This document shows, one piece after another, positions 21,824 through 32,424 of a DNA stretch of 64,000 nucleotides. Every line of letters starts with the position of its first letter. The stretch's first letter is position 1. A program made the translations under genes and the position numbers. The notes under the pieces are model-generated. The model searched no databases. It had not been told where the DNA came from and saw nothing but the letters and a program-made list of their open reading frames with translations. Source of the stretch: Corythucha ciliata (lineage: Eukaryota > Arthropoda > Insecta > Hemiptera > Tingidae); assembly GCA_038030265.1 (NCBI GenBank), contig CM075938.1, positions 16,097,009 through 16,161,008 on the forward strand, read 5' to 3'.

Positions 21824-22161
21824 GGTTAATCTTCACCGAATAATAATACATCCAGTTTGGTGTATTATTTGTATTTATTGATTGGTCGTGCTTTTGAGCT
21901 TCTAAACGGACTTAAGACCAACCTCGAAGTGCAGAAATGGGTGAGGAAGAAAAAAATCCCACTGACTGGGGGCAATGTTTTGGGAAATGAGTAATTTTGA
22001 CTTGTATTTCTTCATCTGGTTGATTTACGGCTGCAGTATCACGCCACTTGTTGGAAAATGTGTCTACATCAAACGTGCAAGATGCATAACGTGGAAAGTA
22101 ATCCAAATACTGAAAATGGTTCAAAATTTTCGAGTTTTTCAGAGGGCCTCAAAGTTAGCAC

Positions 22162-22536
22162 AGGTCCTTTGTACATTGTGTTTCCTCGACCCCCTCTAAT
22201 CAATCATACCACTCCTACTCCGCGTTACGTAAATTATCGCCGTATTTCTTCACCAATCCTGGATTTCAAGGTCTCATTAAAATCTTCAGGAAATTCCGCA
22301 CAGCCGTACGATCTTGCTTTCCTGAATTAGTCGTCGAGAGTTTAGGTGCGTTTTACTGTTATTTTAGGGGTGAAATATGAAAAAAGAAGATCGTACGGCT
22401 GTGCGGAATTTCGTGAAGTTTCAAATGAGACCTTGAAATCCAGGATTGGTGCAGAAATACGTCGATAATTTACGTAACGCACAGTGGGCGAGGTATGGTT
22501 GGAGGTGGGTCGGGGAAACACATCTAAAACTCCCCA
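22162..22536. mobile_element. TTAA-type MITE, second full-length copy
   Basis: Same architecture as 5893-6285: long TIRs with TTTCCTCGACCCC, CCGTATTTCT and GGAAATTCCGCACA, a short centre, and a right end AACTCCCCA followed by TTAA at 22537-22540. The left outer bases have diverged, so the left TTAA is not clear. Confidence 0.85.
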
Positions 22537-22829
22537 TTAAATCTGCTAACTTGGTTTTACCTAAATGGAACTGCTCTGGACAGCATCGCAAAAATTCAGC
22601 GATGCTCAATTTTGTTTTGCGATCCCCGATGCCTTAAATGACTGGCGAGTGTTCATCTGGGTAGCAGTTTTTTATAGTCCACAATTTTAAATTGGCGGAT
22701 AATTTTTATTTGTACGATATTTTTTCAAAAAACTTTATGTTTTGAGAAGTTAGTTGTTATTTTACATTTTCTTGTTAATTACCTCCACGTTTTTGGGCAT
22801 AGAAGTCTTTTTTTTGATCATTAGACCTC

Positions 22830-23192
22830 ACAGGTCACCACGCGCGCCAACGTAAATTTTTGATTGGGCGTTCCTGAGGGGTAAATGCTGGCGTTAATTG
22901 CCATCTCAGCAACCTATGTCGCGGGTTAGGGGCTGTCCTGAGCCCGGGGCAGAAGGGGATGGTGTCTCTTACCTTCTCCAACTATTGCATCGCCCCCCCC
23001 TCACCACCCCCAAGACAAGGTGTTTGGTCCATTCCTAAGGTCTGTATGGCACAGAGGGCAAGGTGTATGTAATAGGCTTACCGTTCCGTCCTCGGCGTTT
23101 ACGGCATACAGGGCCGGCGATGGACATAAAATATTATTGAACGAGCCTTACAATGAACCAAAACGATGAACATTAAAATAATAATAATAATG
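22830..23192 (+). mobile_element. Probable LINE 3' end with (ATA)n tail
   Basis: A GC-richer block with no reading frame ends in AACATTAAAATAATAATAATAATG. A short TAA/ATA repeat tail is typical of several LINE clades such as I and RTE. No RT sequence survives, and no TSD was found, so this is tentative. Confidence 0.35.
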
Positions 23193-23554
23193 TGAAATCC
23201 TGTGAAGTTGCCTTTTTCATGGAGGTGACCCTAGAAATGAACTGAGGTTCCAGATGCATAAAATTTGGTTTCAGAAAGAGCCAAAATGAAAATCAGGCTC
23301 TGAGAGCGCCAAATCCACGAAGTATTTTGACTTCGAAAGTGCCTACAACTAGCGGATTTTCTTTTCTGAACGGATCAACCCCGTGAATAGATTTTTACGT
23401 CGAAGTAAAATCCCGTGAAATTGTTTTTTGTGAGCCACAATCCACAAAATTTGGATTGCATTTTATTTCATCATAAAGTGTGGAATTGGGGTTGAAAGGG
23501 GGTGTAATACTCAGATTCCAGCCGTCGACGTATAACAAGGACCGTAAGCTGGAG

Positions 23555-25594
23555 CAGTGGCGGATCTATACGGGAAGGGTTTTGGGGGTTTAAACCCCCT
23601 TCTAACAAGATGGCGTCCGCCAAAAATTTGTTGATAGTCATTCCAGAGATTCCTTCTAATACCTTGCACGTACCAAAGGGCGACTGTTGAAGGGGGATCT
23701 GCACAGAATGATGATTTCTCGACAAATGGGCGATCTCGTGATGGTGAGGCCACCATTCATTGAGGGGGGGGGGACCAAAAAGCATAAATAGATGAAAAAA
23801 AAGGTGGATTTTTAGGTTCCAAAGCGATGATTAGCGGCAATTATTGAGAACAAGCAATCATTTGCCACTTAAATTAGGAAAAATACACCAATTCGAGATA
23901 TCTGCAGGCAACTTTGCGGACAAACCAGAGAAAAAACGTTAAATTCAAATTCCGACAGGCCTTTAAGGCAGAAGAAATTGAATTGCGTTCTAATGTGCTA
24001 CTCTATGGGCAAATTCGCGGGAGAACATTGGAAAAAAAAAAAAAAAAAAAAAAAAAAAACAACAAAAAAAAACGCCAATATCAAATAACGGATTTTAGCG
24101 GTAGCAGAAAAGCGTTGATTCACAGTAGAAAACGAAAATAAATCACTAATTCGTGGCTGAAAATGAAAAAAATCACTAATGTGTGGCGAAAATTGAGAAA
24201 AAGCCTAAAGTCCATCGCTCACCTGGCTCAACAATTAATTTTTGAATACGCAAAATTCGTGGTTTTTTCGAGGCAACAACAGAAAAAATCGCAGTTGAGA
24301 AAAATCGCTAATTCACGGCTAAAATTGAGAAAGACACGTAATTCGCGGCTAAAACTGAGAAAATCTACTAATTCCGGACTAAAATTGAAGTAAAACGCTC
24401 ATTCACTTTTAAAATGGAGAATGGCGAAATTAGCCAATTCGCGGAACAATTTGAAAAAAATGGCTAAAATTGAGGAAACGTGGTAATTCGTGCCTAAAAT
24501 TGAGAAATAATTTGCGACTAAAAAATGAGAAAAAGCGCTTAGATCGCGGTAAAAATTGAGAAAAAAAGCTAATTCACGGATACAAGTGATAGAAAAACCG
24601 CTTATTCACGGCTAAAAGTGAGACAAACCGCTAATTCCCGTCTTAAATTGATGTAAAATTTTCATTTGCAACTAAAACAAAGATAATTAAATATTTAATT
24701 CGTGGCTAATTTTGGCAGAAAGCGCTTATCATCATCTAATATGGAGAAATACGCTATTTCTCGGCACAAGCAAGCGCTAATGTGAAGCTAAATTTCAAAG
24801 ATACAATTGGTAATTCTGCTTGTTCACGGCTAAAACTGATACAAAGCTAATTCCCAACTAAAATTGGGAAATTGCGTTGATTCACGGCCAATATAACAAA
24901 AGGCACTCGTTCGCGGAGCTGAAATGAAGATAAACGCTAATTCAAGGATTTTGTGAAAATCCTCCAGTTCGAAACTTAAATTGAGTAAAAGCGGTGATTC
25001 AGGCGTGAAATTAAGGAATAATTCACGGTTAAAATTCGGAAATAATGCTCAGCTAAAACGACGAAAACAAAACGCAAATTCTCTGCTAGAACTGAGGAAA
25101 CGAGATAACTTGCGGGTAAAATGCTGATGAGCGCTAATTCGCATGACTAAGAAGTGAAGAAAAACGCTAAAATTAGAGGAATAAAACGTTAACTCGTGGC
25201 TAAAACTGAGACAAACAGCTAACTGCCGTCTAAAATGTAGAGGAAGTGCTCATTCGCCGTTAAAGATTCAGTGAATTTGCGGCTAAAGTGGGCAATAAGC
25301 GCTTATTCGCCGCTGAAACGGAAAAAAACGATAAATCGAGGATCAATTTGAGAAAATCCACTAATTCACGGCTAAAATTGAGAAAATACAGTGATTCGCG
25401 TCTGAAATGAAGAAAAACATTCGAGGGTAAAATTGAGAAAAAGCACTTTGATCGTGGCAAAATTGGGAAAAACTGCTAATTCATGGTTAAATTTGGGAAA
25501 AAGCCAATTATTGGTTCATATACATATAGACAGGAAAAAAGAGAGAGATTCATGGTAGAACCCCTTCCAAGTTAAAATCCTAGATCTGCTACTG
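23555..25594. mobile_element. hAT-like nonautonomous transposon carrying a repeat array
   Basis: Left end CAGTGGCGGATCTATACGGG, right end the inverse of CAGTAGCAGATCTAGGATTT. It is flanked by a perfect 8-bp duplication AGCTGGAG (23547-23554 and 25595-25602). The 8-bp TSD and CA(G)TGG termini indicate the hAT superfamily. The 2040-bp body holds no transposase; from about 23830 to 25500 it is almost entirely the ~30-bp family 1 repeat in forward orientation. The transposon thus mobilises a satellite-like array. Confidence 0.88.
23830..25500 (+). repeat. ~30-bp repeat array (family 1) inside hAT
   Basis: Repeated GCTAATTC, CGGCTAAAATTGAG and AAA units at about 29-31 bp spacing, with many indels and a pure A run near 24032-24059. 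On the minus strand parts read as a decapeptide-like NFSREL.. pattern, for example within 25460-25260, but indels break any long frame. Confidence 0.9.
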
Positions 25595-25701
25595 AGCTGG
25601 AGGAAGGTGACACATCAGGAACGCAGGAATCATCAGTCTTTGTCACCGTGATTGCAAGGAGTCACGACGCTTCGGAAATGCAAGTAATTATAGAAAGATT
25701 G

Positions 25702-25836
25702 GTGCCCGTATTTATGAAAGTTCCTTGACATTAACCTTGAAATTCACTAAAACAGATGTTTTTATTGTGATCAAAACTGTTCTCAACGGTGCCTTGACTC
25801 GAGCAAACTTCAAGTAACGTTCATAAATACGGCCCT
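25702..25836. mobile_element. Small MITE, GCCGTATTTATGAA termini
   Basis: CCCGTATTTATGAAAGTTCC near 25704 is inversely repeated near 25811-25835 (AACGTTCATAAATACGGCCC). The element is about 135 bp. The TSD is not resolved. Confidence 0.65.
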
Positions 25837-25839
25837 AGG

Positions 25840-28838
25840 TCTAAAAAAATATTGTACAGCTCCAGAAATGTAATTTTTCTCTCCCCGACGGGACATTCAC
25901 CTCAAGAATCGTCCCTGATGCCATTAAAGCTAAGCCTTCTGGGTTTTTGAACTGGATTTTTTGTGTGTCAGAAACTTTGCCCATTATCACGTCCCATTTC
26001 TGGCATATTCACGGAGCTTCAGGCCTGTCAATTGCTTGGGCACCGTCCACGTGAAAATTTGTGCGGCCCCTTCATATGAAACGAGTATTCTGGCTTCTAA
26101 CATATTGTGTATCTCTAAAACATGAAAGTGTGCACTGGAACCTAGCAGGAGCCTTCTTTGGTAGGCCCGTCATCTGTCCCTAGAAAAAGTTTATTGCATG
26201 CCCTTCAAAATCCGAATGTAGTGTGTAATGTTAAATAAATGGGCGGTTTTGTTAAAATGAAGCCCGGTCGCTTTACACGCTTCCTTGTTGCAAGTTTAAT
26301 ACTACCTCTGGAAAGCTCAAATTACTTCCCAGTACATGGAAATTGGTCTGGATATTGTTAACCACCACTATTGACATATTCAAATCCCTCCTTTCTCATG
26401 CATATACGCAGAGCAACATCAACCCACCTACATTATTTAATACACCTTCAACTACTACACTCTCATCTGCAAGGGAAATCAAACTTAATAATTCAATTGC
26501 TTTTGCCTCCCTCTTCACACAATTCGATATTGGTATCCTGGGAAGAGAATGTATGACAAGAGCGTCAGCTTTTGGCCAACCGGTATATAAGTGGCGATAG
26601 AGTGAGAAAGAAGGGTTGGAATCAACGCGTTGAAGGTGAAGGACGTAATTTCCCATCACTTTCCTTCACCCTTGACGTATTATACGCCTTCCAATTCACA
26701 CCTCCCGAAATGGTCCTAATGACTGGGATGTTGATGGAAAGGAATGGGAATGAATCATTAACAGGGAGGGAAATGACGGAGAGCCAAAGTGGTAAAATCG
26801 AAAACTTCCCCCTTCTAATGTTACTTTGTGGACCCGAAATATCTGCGAATCATTAATAATGTGACACTTGGTGTACCGCCTTTTATTTTTGTATATTTTA
26901 CGTATAAGAGGCGAAGAAAAAAAAAACAATCAGTGGCATCACTTGAACTTGTTGAGTCTCGGCAAGGGATTGATGCGTTATAAATAAAAGAAATCTGTTT
27001 TACAAGAGGAAGGATGTGTTAAGTTGAAATGAATGTTTAGAAAGAGAGTGTTAGGTGGGAGGGGGGTGGAATGAAGTGAAGTGGCACGCTCTAGATATGA
27101 GTGAGGCTAACATAGATTGATGAGGGTTATGGGGGGGGGGTCATAATCACTTAATGTATTGACAAAAGAGTGACTCAATGAAGCGTCTCGCGGGAGCTGA
27201 GAGTTTTGACATGGGGTAAGTGCCAAAAGAGGGTCGGCCAGGGGGGGAAATATGTCATTACTTTAGTCAATGGAAGGGTAACGTTTACAATAAAAAAAAA
27301 AAAATAAGAGAGAGAGAGAGCGCGAGTGAGCGAGTATGTGTGGAAGATTGAATCAGAATTATGCCCGCCCTTGGAAACATATGGTTGTCATCTCACAGTC
27401 GCACACTCCCTCATTCTACACAATCGGATATGCCAGTTTCCTGCTAATGGAATCCTTCGGGGCATAGTGTTTCTCACCCCGTCACTACCGATCATCCGCG
27501 CATAATCCAATGTACATTTACAAGGATTATGCCAACTACATTAAAGGGAAAATGAAAGCCTATAATTCAATCACGTTGACTTGACGAGGGCAATGGTGCT
27601 GCCAGTGAGAGCCTCTCTTCTGAAATATTTTTGACAAATTTAGGCAAACATCTTGGAGTGATCGAGAAGAAAGCTTGAATTTTCCTTGATAGTGGACGCA
27701 AACATTATTGAAGACCCGTGTAAGGGGTGAAAGGTTCAGTAACACATTTTCGAGAGAAAACAAGCTCCATAGTAGTTGACCATTAAAAATGCTGTAGTTG
27801 TAGAGAGGGGAGGGCTCTCTGAAGATGATTTTCAACAAGCGGACATTCAATTTTATTCCTCCCTCCTCACACAAAAAAGTCAGAGCGATCAACTCAGATC
27901 TGACATAACCCCCCAAGGGTACAGGTGGCTTTGGCACAGCTGTATATAGGGCCGCCCCGGACCGCCCGCGGGGCTGTGTTTGCATTTTCACGCCTTTCTT
28001 TCTCCTCGGCGTGTAATCATTCATGCCATCTCACTCACTCTGTGACTCTCTCTCTCTCTCTCTCTCTCATTCGCTCACTCCCTCTTGATTAATTTTAATT
28101 TGACATCTTCACTTGTCGATAAACAGCTGTCATCGTTCACGCTTTTATTACTTTATTGTTCGCCGATTCGACATAGTTCGGTGACAACACTCTACCCCCC
28201 CCCCTACTCACCTTCTCCTTACTTCTAGTCAAGCCCCCCCTCACCAATAACAATAGTGCTAGGAATTGTCTTGCAATGAAAAATCGGATTTTTAGTTAGG
28301 ACTGGATTTTATTGAAGAGGTATTGTGCATTGATATGAAGATAATGATGGGAGGAATTTCTACTGGTCAAGTGGGAAAATTCTAATACCTTCAAGCAGGT
28401 GAATCTTTATTTTTTTATTGTTATTCCTTCCCATTTTGACCTGCTTTACGGCGAGATATTGCTGATATCCTCGGTCGAAACGAACAATGTCCAACGTGAG
28501 AGATGCAATAACCTGCATCCTGTTTTTCGGTTTAACGACCGGGTGCGATGCGAATTCTTACGATAAACATCGTTGATAATCGTATTATGTTCACATTTTC
28601 CTTAAAACTCTTAATTTTAAAATCATGGGGAGCCGAGGAATTGAGGGTGACAATGAGGGGGGAGGGATTCAGCGGCGGCGGAATTGTGGTTCAGGGGAAG
28701 CAAAAGCTCCATGAATCGTCTGCTTCAGGGAGCGGCGCGGCGCTCCCCCAGTCAAGAAGCACCACTATGACTCTTTGCTCCATTAAAAAGGCTGCTTACG
28801 ATTTGCACCTTGAAAGTGCTCAATAACAGACGATCCGG
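25840..28838. other. No recognised gene; simple repeats
   Basis: Short open frames only. The longest, 28024-27560 (-), is 154 codons without a recognisable domain, signal peptide or repeat, and may be chance. Simple repeats: (GA)n near 27308-27320 and (CT)n near 28045-28068. Long G or C runs occur near 27131 and 28196. Confidence 0.45.
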
Positions 28839-28839
28839 G

Positions 28840-29180
28840 CGCTAAAAATGGCAAAGATGTACACTCGCGATTCAAAAATGGCACTACTGACCATTCACGC
28901 CTCGAAAATCGCTAAACTGACGATTCACGCCCCAAAAAATAGTCAAATTGGCTCAGCAAAATAGTAGTTCACGTTCGAAAAAGAACAAAACGGACGATTT
29001 GACCCTTGAAAATGGCTAAAATGACAAGATACTCGCTAAGATGGCAGGGGGAAAACCCTGGAAATTGCTTGACGGAATTTCTCACCTGAAAATTAATGAT
29101 CATTTGCACCATTTAAATATCCAAACTGGATATTCACGCTCTATAAATGTATAGAGTGACAAATTAGCAATCATAAAAAT
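28840..29180 (+). repeat. ~33-bp repeat array (family 2)
   Basis: Units built on CAAAAATGGCAAAACTG followed by ATTCACGC or similar, period about 32-34 bp. Same family as 40230-40900. It ends at GCGCGGATCCAGAG (about 29185), a hAT-terminus-like motif, after which family 1 begins in reverse orientation. Confidence 0.8.
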
Positions 29181-29194
29181 GGCAAGCGCGGATC

Positions 29195-29439
29195 CAGAGT
29201 TTTTCTCCAGAATTTCCTCAATATTTAGACGCAAACTAGTGCTTTTTACAATTCTACCACATATACGAGCTATTTTACTGAATTTTAGCATTGAAAAGGC
29301 GATTTTCTTAATTTTTGCCTGGACTTTGTATCACGAAACCGCAAATTGGTGCGTTTTCTCGAATTCAGCCGCAAGAGAGAGCTCTTTTACGTAATTTTAA
29401 CCGTAGATGTGCGTTTTTCCAATATTTTAGGCATAAAAT
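29195..29439 (-). repeat. Family 1 array, reverse; left flank of hAT copy 1
   Basis: Reverse-orientation family 1 units (TTTTCTCGAATTCAGCCGC and relatives). The same array resumes at 31860 beyond the hAT copy, so the hAT inserted into an existing array. Confidence 0.75.
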
Positions 29440-30499
29440 TAGTGATACACGAGACTTGAGTGGTCTCGGTCTCGGTCTCGCTCATGAGAATTGGTCTCGG
29501 TTTCGGTCTCGAACATGAAAAGTCGTTCTCGTCTCGGTCTCGTCACGAAAAGTTAAAGGCGCGAATTTAAAGTATGCGTGATATTAGTGACGAGTGATCC
29601 TATTCTCGCCTCAATGATTACAGACGACGACGATAGATGAATTTATACTTTGCTTTCCTTGGTGGCTCGTGGCACGAAGGGAGATAAGTGATACACTACT
29701 GATTAATGGCCAAAGAGCTTTGTAATTCCCCCAAAATATAATCGTGCCTTTAAAACAATCGTCACACTGAGAACGTGAAAGGGGAACAGTTGGAAATTCA
29801 AGATCAACTCAAAATCTCGCAGATGCCAACATTTAGTTCAAGCAAGAGACTTCCCTTCCCAGACACGACGAGGCAGAGGTGCACAATCCCCCCCCCCCCC
29901 CTCATACATCAGGCCCTCCTGCTCATGCTTCAACTGGCAATGTTAGATAAAAAAAAAATGAAAGCGGTGTCGAGTTTGATGATAGCGGCCCAGGGAAGTT
30001 TCAAACGCAAAATTAGGGTTTCCTTGCACTAAACAGCCTGGCCGTGGCAGCCAGTTGGCTGCTGTGCAGTTGGGCTTGTTCTCGTAGCTGCCCCTGCCTG
30101 GAAATATTTGCTGCCTAGTGCGTTGGTGCAATGTATTTCACCCCCCCCCCCCCCCCGGGAAACCTAACCCTTTTTTTTATTACGATACGTATGCATAAAG
30201 GAGCTTTTAACGAACGAGGCACGATGTTTGTGACACGAGACGAAGTCGAGTGCTTTCATCGGTAAAGTTTGTAGTGCGGTTATCGCCTCAGGATCGTACG
30301 GTTTTTTGTACCTTCGATCGTACAAAGCCATTTAAAGCCAATTAGGTTCATAATTATTTAATTTAACGGTTCCGTAAAGTCTCCCATTTGTCACACAACT
30401 TCATTTCAGAGAAATACAAAAGAAGAAACAAAAGAAGCGCGTAAGATGAAAGCGGGCTTCCCTGCCTCAATTCTTCTACCAATTCACCATCATAATCAT

Positions 30500-30700
30500 C
30501 TACTATTCCTAAGATAATTCTTAAAGAAGTGTTTAAGCAGATGTTCATCGTGCGTAAATACCTACTTTACACGCGCCGTGCGGTAAAGAGAGAACTCTTT
30601 TACCGTGAAAACTTTACCGCACGGCGTGTGTAAAGTAGGTCTTTACGCACGATGAACATCTGCTTAAAAACTTCTTTAAGAATGATCTTAGGAATAGTAG
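30500..30700. repeat. Palindrome with 89-nt arms
   Basis: Arms 30500-30588 and 30612-30700 are inverted repeats with a few mismatches (CTACTATTCCTAAGAT at the outer edge, GCGGTAAAG at the inner), around a 23-nt loop. The second hAT copy has the same palindrome (58623-58790) with a shortened right arm. It could extrude or form an RNA hairpin. Confidence 0.9.
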
Positions 30701-30880
30701 ATTATACGCCTAGGCAAGAAAACGATATTTTGGAGGCCGAGAGAAAAAATTGGACGGGCGAGACGTAGCCGAGCCTGGCCTTTTCTCGAGACCACAAAAT
30801 CACTTTTTTGACGCGTTGTTTACAGTATTTTTTTTTTTAAAGTTGGGCTGATTTTTTGGGCTACGGTGATAAAGTGAGTG

Positions 30881-31171
30881 AGCGCGCCTCGGTGGTGTAA
30901 TGGATACAATGCTCGCTTCGGAACTCAGCGGGCCTGGGTTCGAATCCAGCCATTGCCCATTACACTATAAGGCTGCGGCGAGCAGTGACACGGCACACTC
31001 GGCTTCGTGTGGGCGTTCCCGGCGGTGTGCGTTCAACAAACCGCGCAACGACCGAAACGCCCGCGTAGTACGGGTGTGAAGTGCACAGTTAGATCTGGGT
31101 ATGGCGTAGAAGCCCAATGGAGGCTTAGGCGCCTGCCGGGTTCAAAGCCCGGCGCCCCCGACAAAGAAGAA
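30881..31171 (+). mobile_element. tRNA-derived SINE (copy 3), full length, 13-bp TSD
   Basis: A 291-bp SINE starting AGCGCGCCTCGG. The A-box-like TGGTGTAATGG and B box GGTTCGAATCC mark an RNA polymerase III promoter. The 3' end carries a perfect T-arm-like hairpin (CCGGG TTCAAAG CCCGG at 31137-31153) before a short A/G-rich tail. It is flanked by the perfect 13-bp duplication GATAAAGTGAGTG (30868-30880, 31172-31184). The other hAT copy has the unoccupied site (58422-58434). Confidence 0.96.
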
Positions 31172-31559
31172 GATAAAGTGAGTGTTTTATCCCCTAGGCT
31201 CTAAAATAATCAGCTGTTTAAAAAAAATAGTATCTTACATATATAACGAGACATGTAGGTGTCATTTTACTTGCGAGTACTTTGTTTGGCTGGCGAGGCA
31301 AAGCCGAGTCGGCTAAATGAGTACAAGCAAGTGAATTGAGTTATTTACGATATTTTTCGCGCGACAAGTGAAATGATAGTATATTTCACTACAAATGAGG
31401 GAAGTGGAGTTTTACCTGCGAGTTGTGTTTGGCTCACGAGGCGGGGCCGAGTGAGCTAAAAACAACAAGCAGAGTGAACGCTTCTTCCTTACGAGTTGGG
31501 GATATAATTTTTCGCACGACCAACAGGTTTAATTGTCTTTCCTGCAAGTGTTCGGAGGG

Positions 31560-31761
31560 CAAGGGTGGATCTGGGACCTCTCTCAGGAGGGGGGGGGGGT
31601 TATTGAAACTTATCCCCCTCCCCCAGTACATCCTCACCACCTGCCCATCACTCCCCTTCCCACATGTTTTGAGAGATTTTCCAAGCTCCCTGGTGGGGGG
31701 GGGGGTAACAGCAGAATCCCCCCCCCCCCCCATAGATAATCGTAAAATAGATCCGCCTATG
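31560..31761. mobile_element. hAT MITE, 202 bp, 8-bp TSD
   Basis: Ends CAAGGGTGGATCTGG and the inverse of CATAGGCGGATCTATT. The 8-bp duplication is TCGGAGGG/TCGGAGGC (31552-31559, 31762-31769). The other hAT copy lacks it (near 57910-57925). Termini match the GGCGGATC family seen at 23555. The interior is rich in long G and C runs. Confidence 0.82.
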
Positions 31762-31859
31762 TCGGAGGCAAGGGTACGCTAATTTAATACAGAACTTTTT
31801 TTTTTACTTTCCTTCACTAGTGAGTGAAATCTTCCTGTTTCCTTTAACTTCGGACAAAT

Positions 31860-32340
31860 TTTAACCGTGAATGGGCACTATTTCTCAGAACGTGCTTTTT
31901 CCTTAGCTGCGAAGTTTTTTTTTCTCAATTTGAGCCGCGTTTTTGCCTGAAGAACAGCAAGTTAACACATTATTTCTCGATTTTCGTCTAGATGTTGTTA
32001 CATCGAGAAAACGCGAATTGCCCCTTTTTCTACATTTTAGCCGTGGATTGAGGTAAAATTTCCCTAAGAACAGCGCACATAAATCTCAAGGGCTTTTTGT
32101 TGACAAAAGGCACTCATTCTCAGCTTAAAATGGTGAAAAAGCCCAGCTAAAAATTCACGGCTAAAATGGCGTAGAAGCTTTAATTTGCGGCTAAATTTTA
32201 GAATTATTTAAGGCTAAAATGATAAAAGCGCCAATTCGTCGTAGAAATGAAGGAAAAGTCATGATTCACGACAAAAATTGGGAACCAACTGCGATGAGCT
32301 ACTGAATTTTCCGAATAAAATTGAAAAAACGCTAATTTGT
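31860..32340. repeat. Family 1 array, orientation switch near 32080
   Basis: Reverse-orientation units to about 32060, then forward units (CACGGCTAAAATGG) to 32340. The switch lies in a short unique segment. Confidence 0.75.
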
Positions 32341-32424
32341 GGTTTTTACAGACAGGCTCGAAACTAAAATGTCGATATTATCATTTTATCACGTCCTCGA
32401 TCGTGGACCATCCGCCCCTTAGAG

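Larger units (their letters stand above)
29440..31855 (+). mobile_element. hAT-like transposon, copy 1 (3'-truncated)
   Basis: Starts TAGTGATACACGAGAC with subterminal GGTCTCG repeats, and is the inverse counterpart of 57270-59594. It is noncoding. The right end is lost: homology to the other copy stops at about 31855 and family 1 repeats follow. Insertions relative to the other copy are a SINE (30881-31171) and a hAT MITE (31560-31761). Includes a large palindrome at 30500-30700. Confidence 0.87.

Noticed and set aside
27560..28024. 154-codon minus-strand frame as a confident gene
   Set aside because: No signal peptide, domain or conserved pattern; length is compatible with chance.
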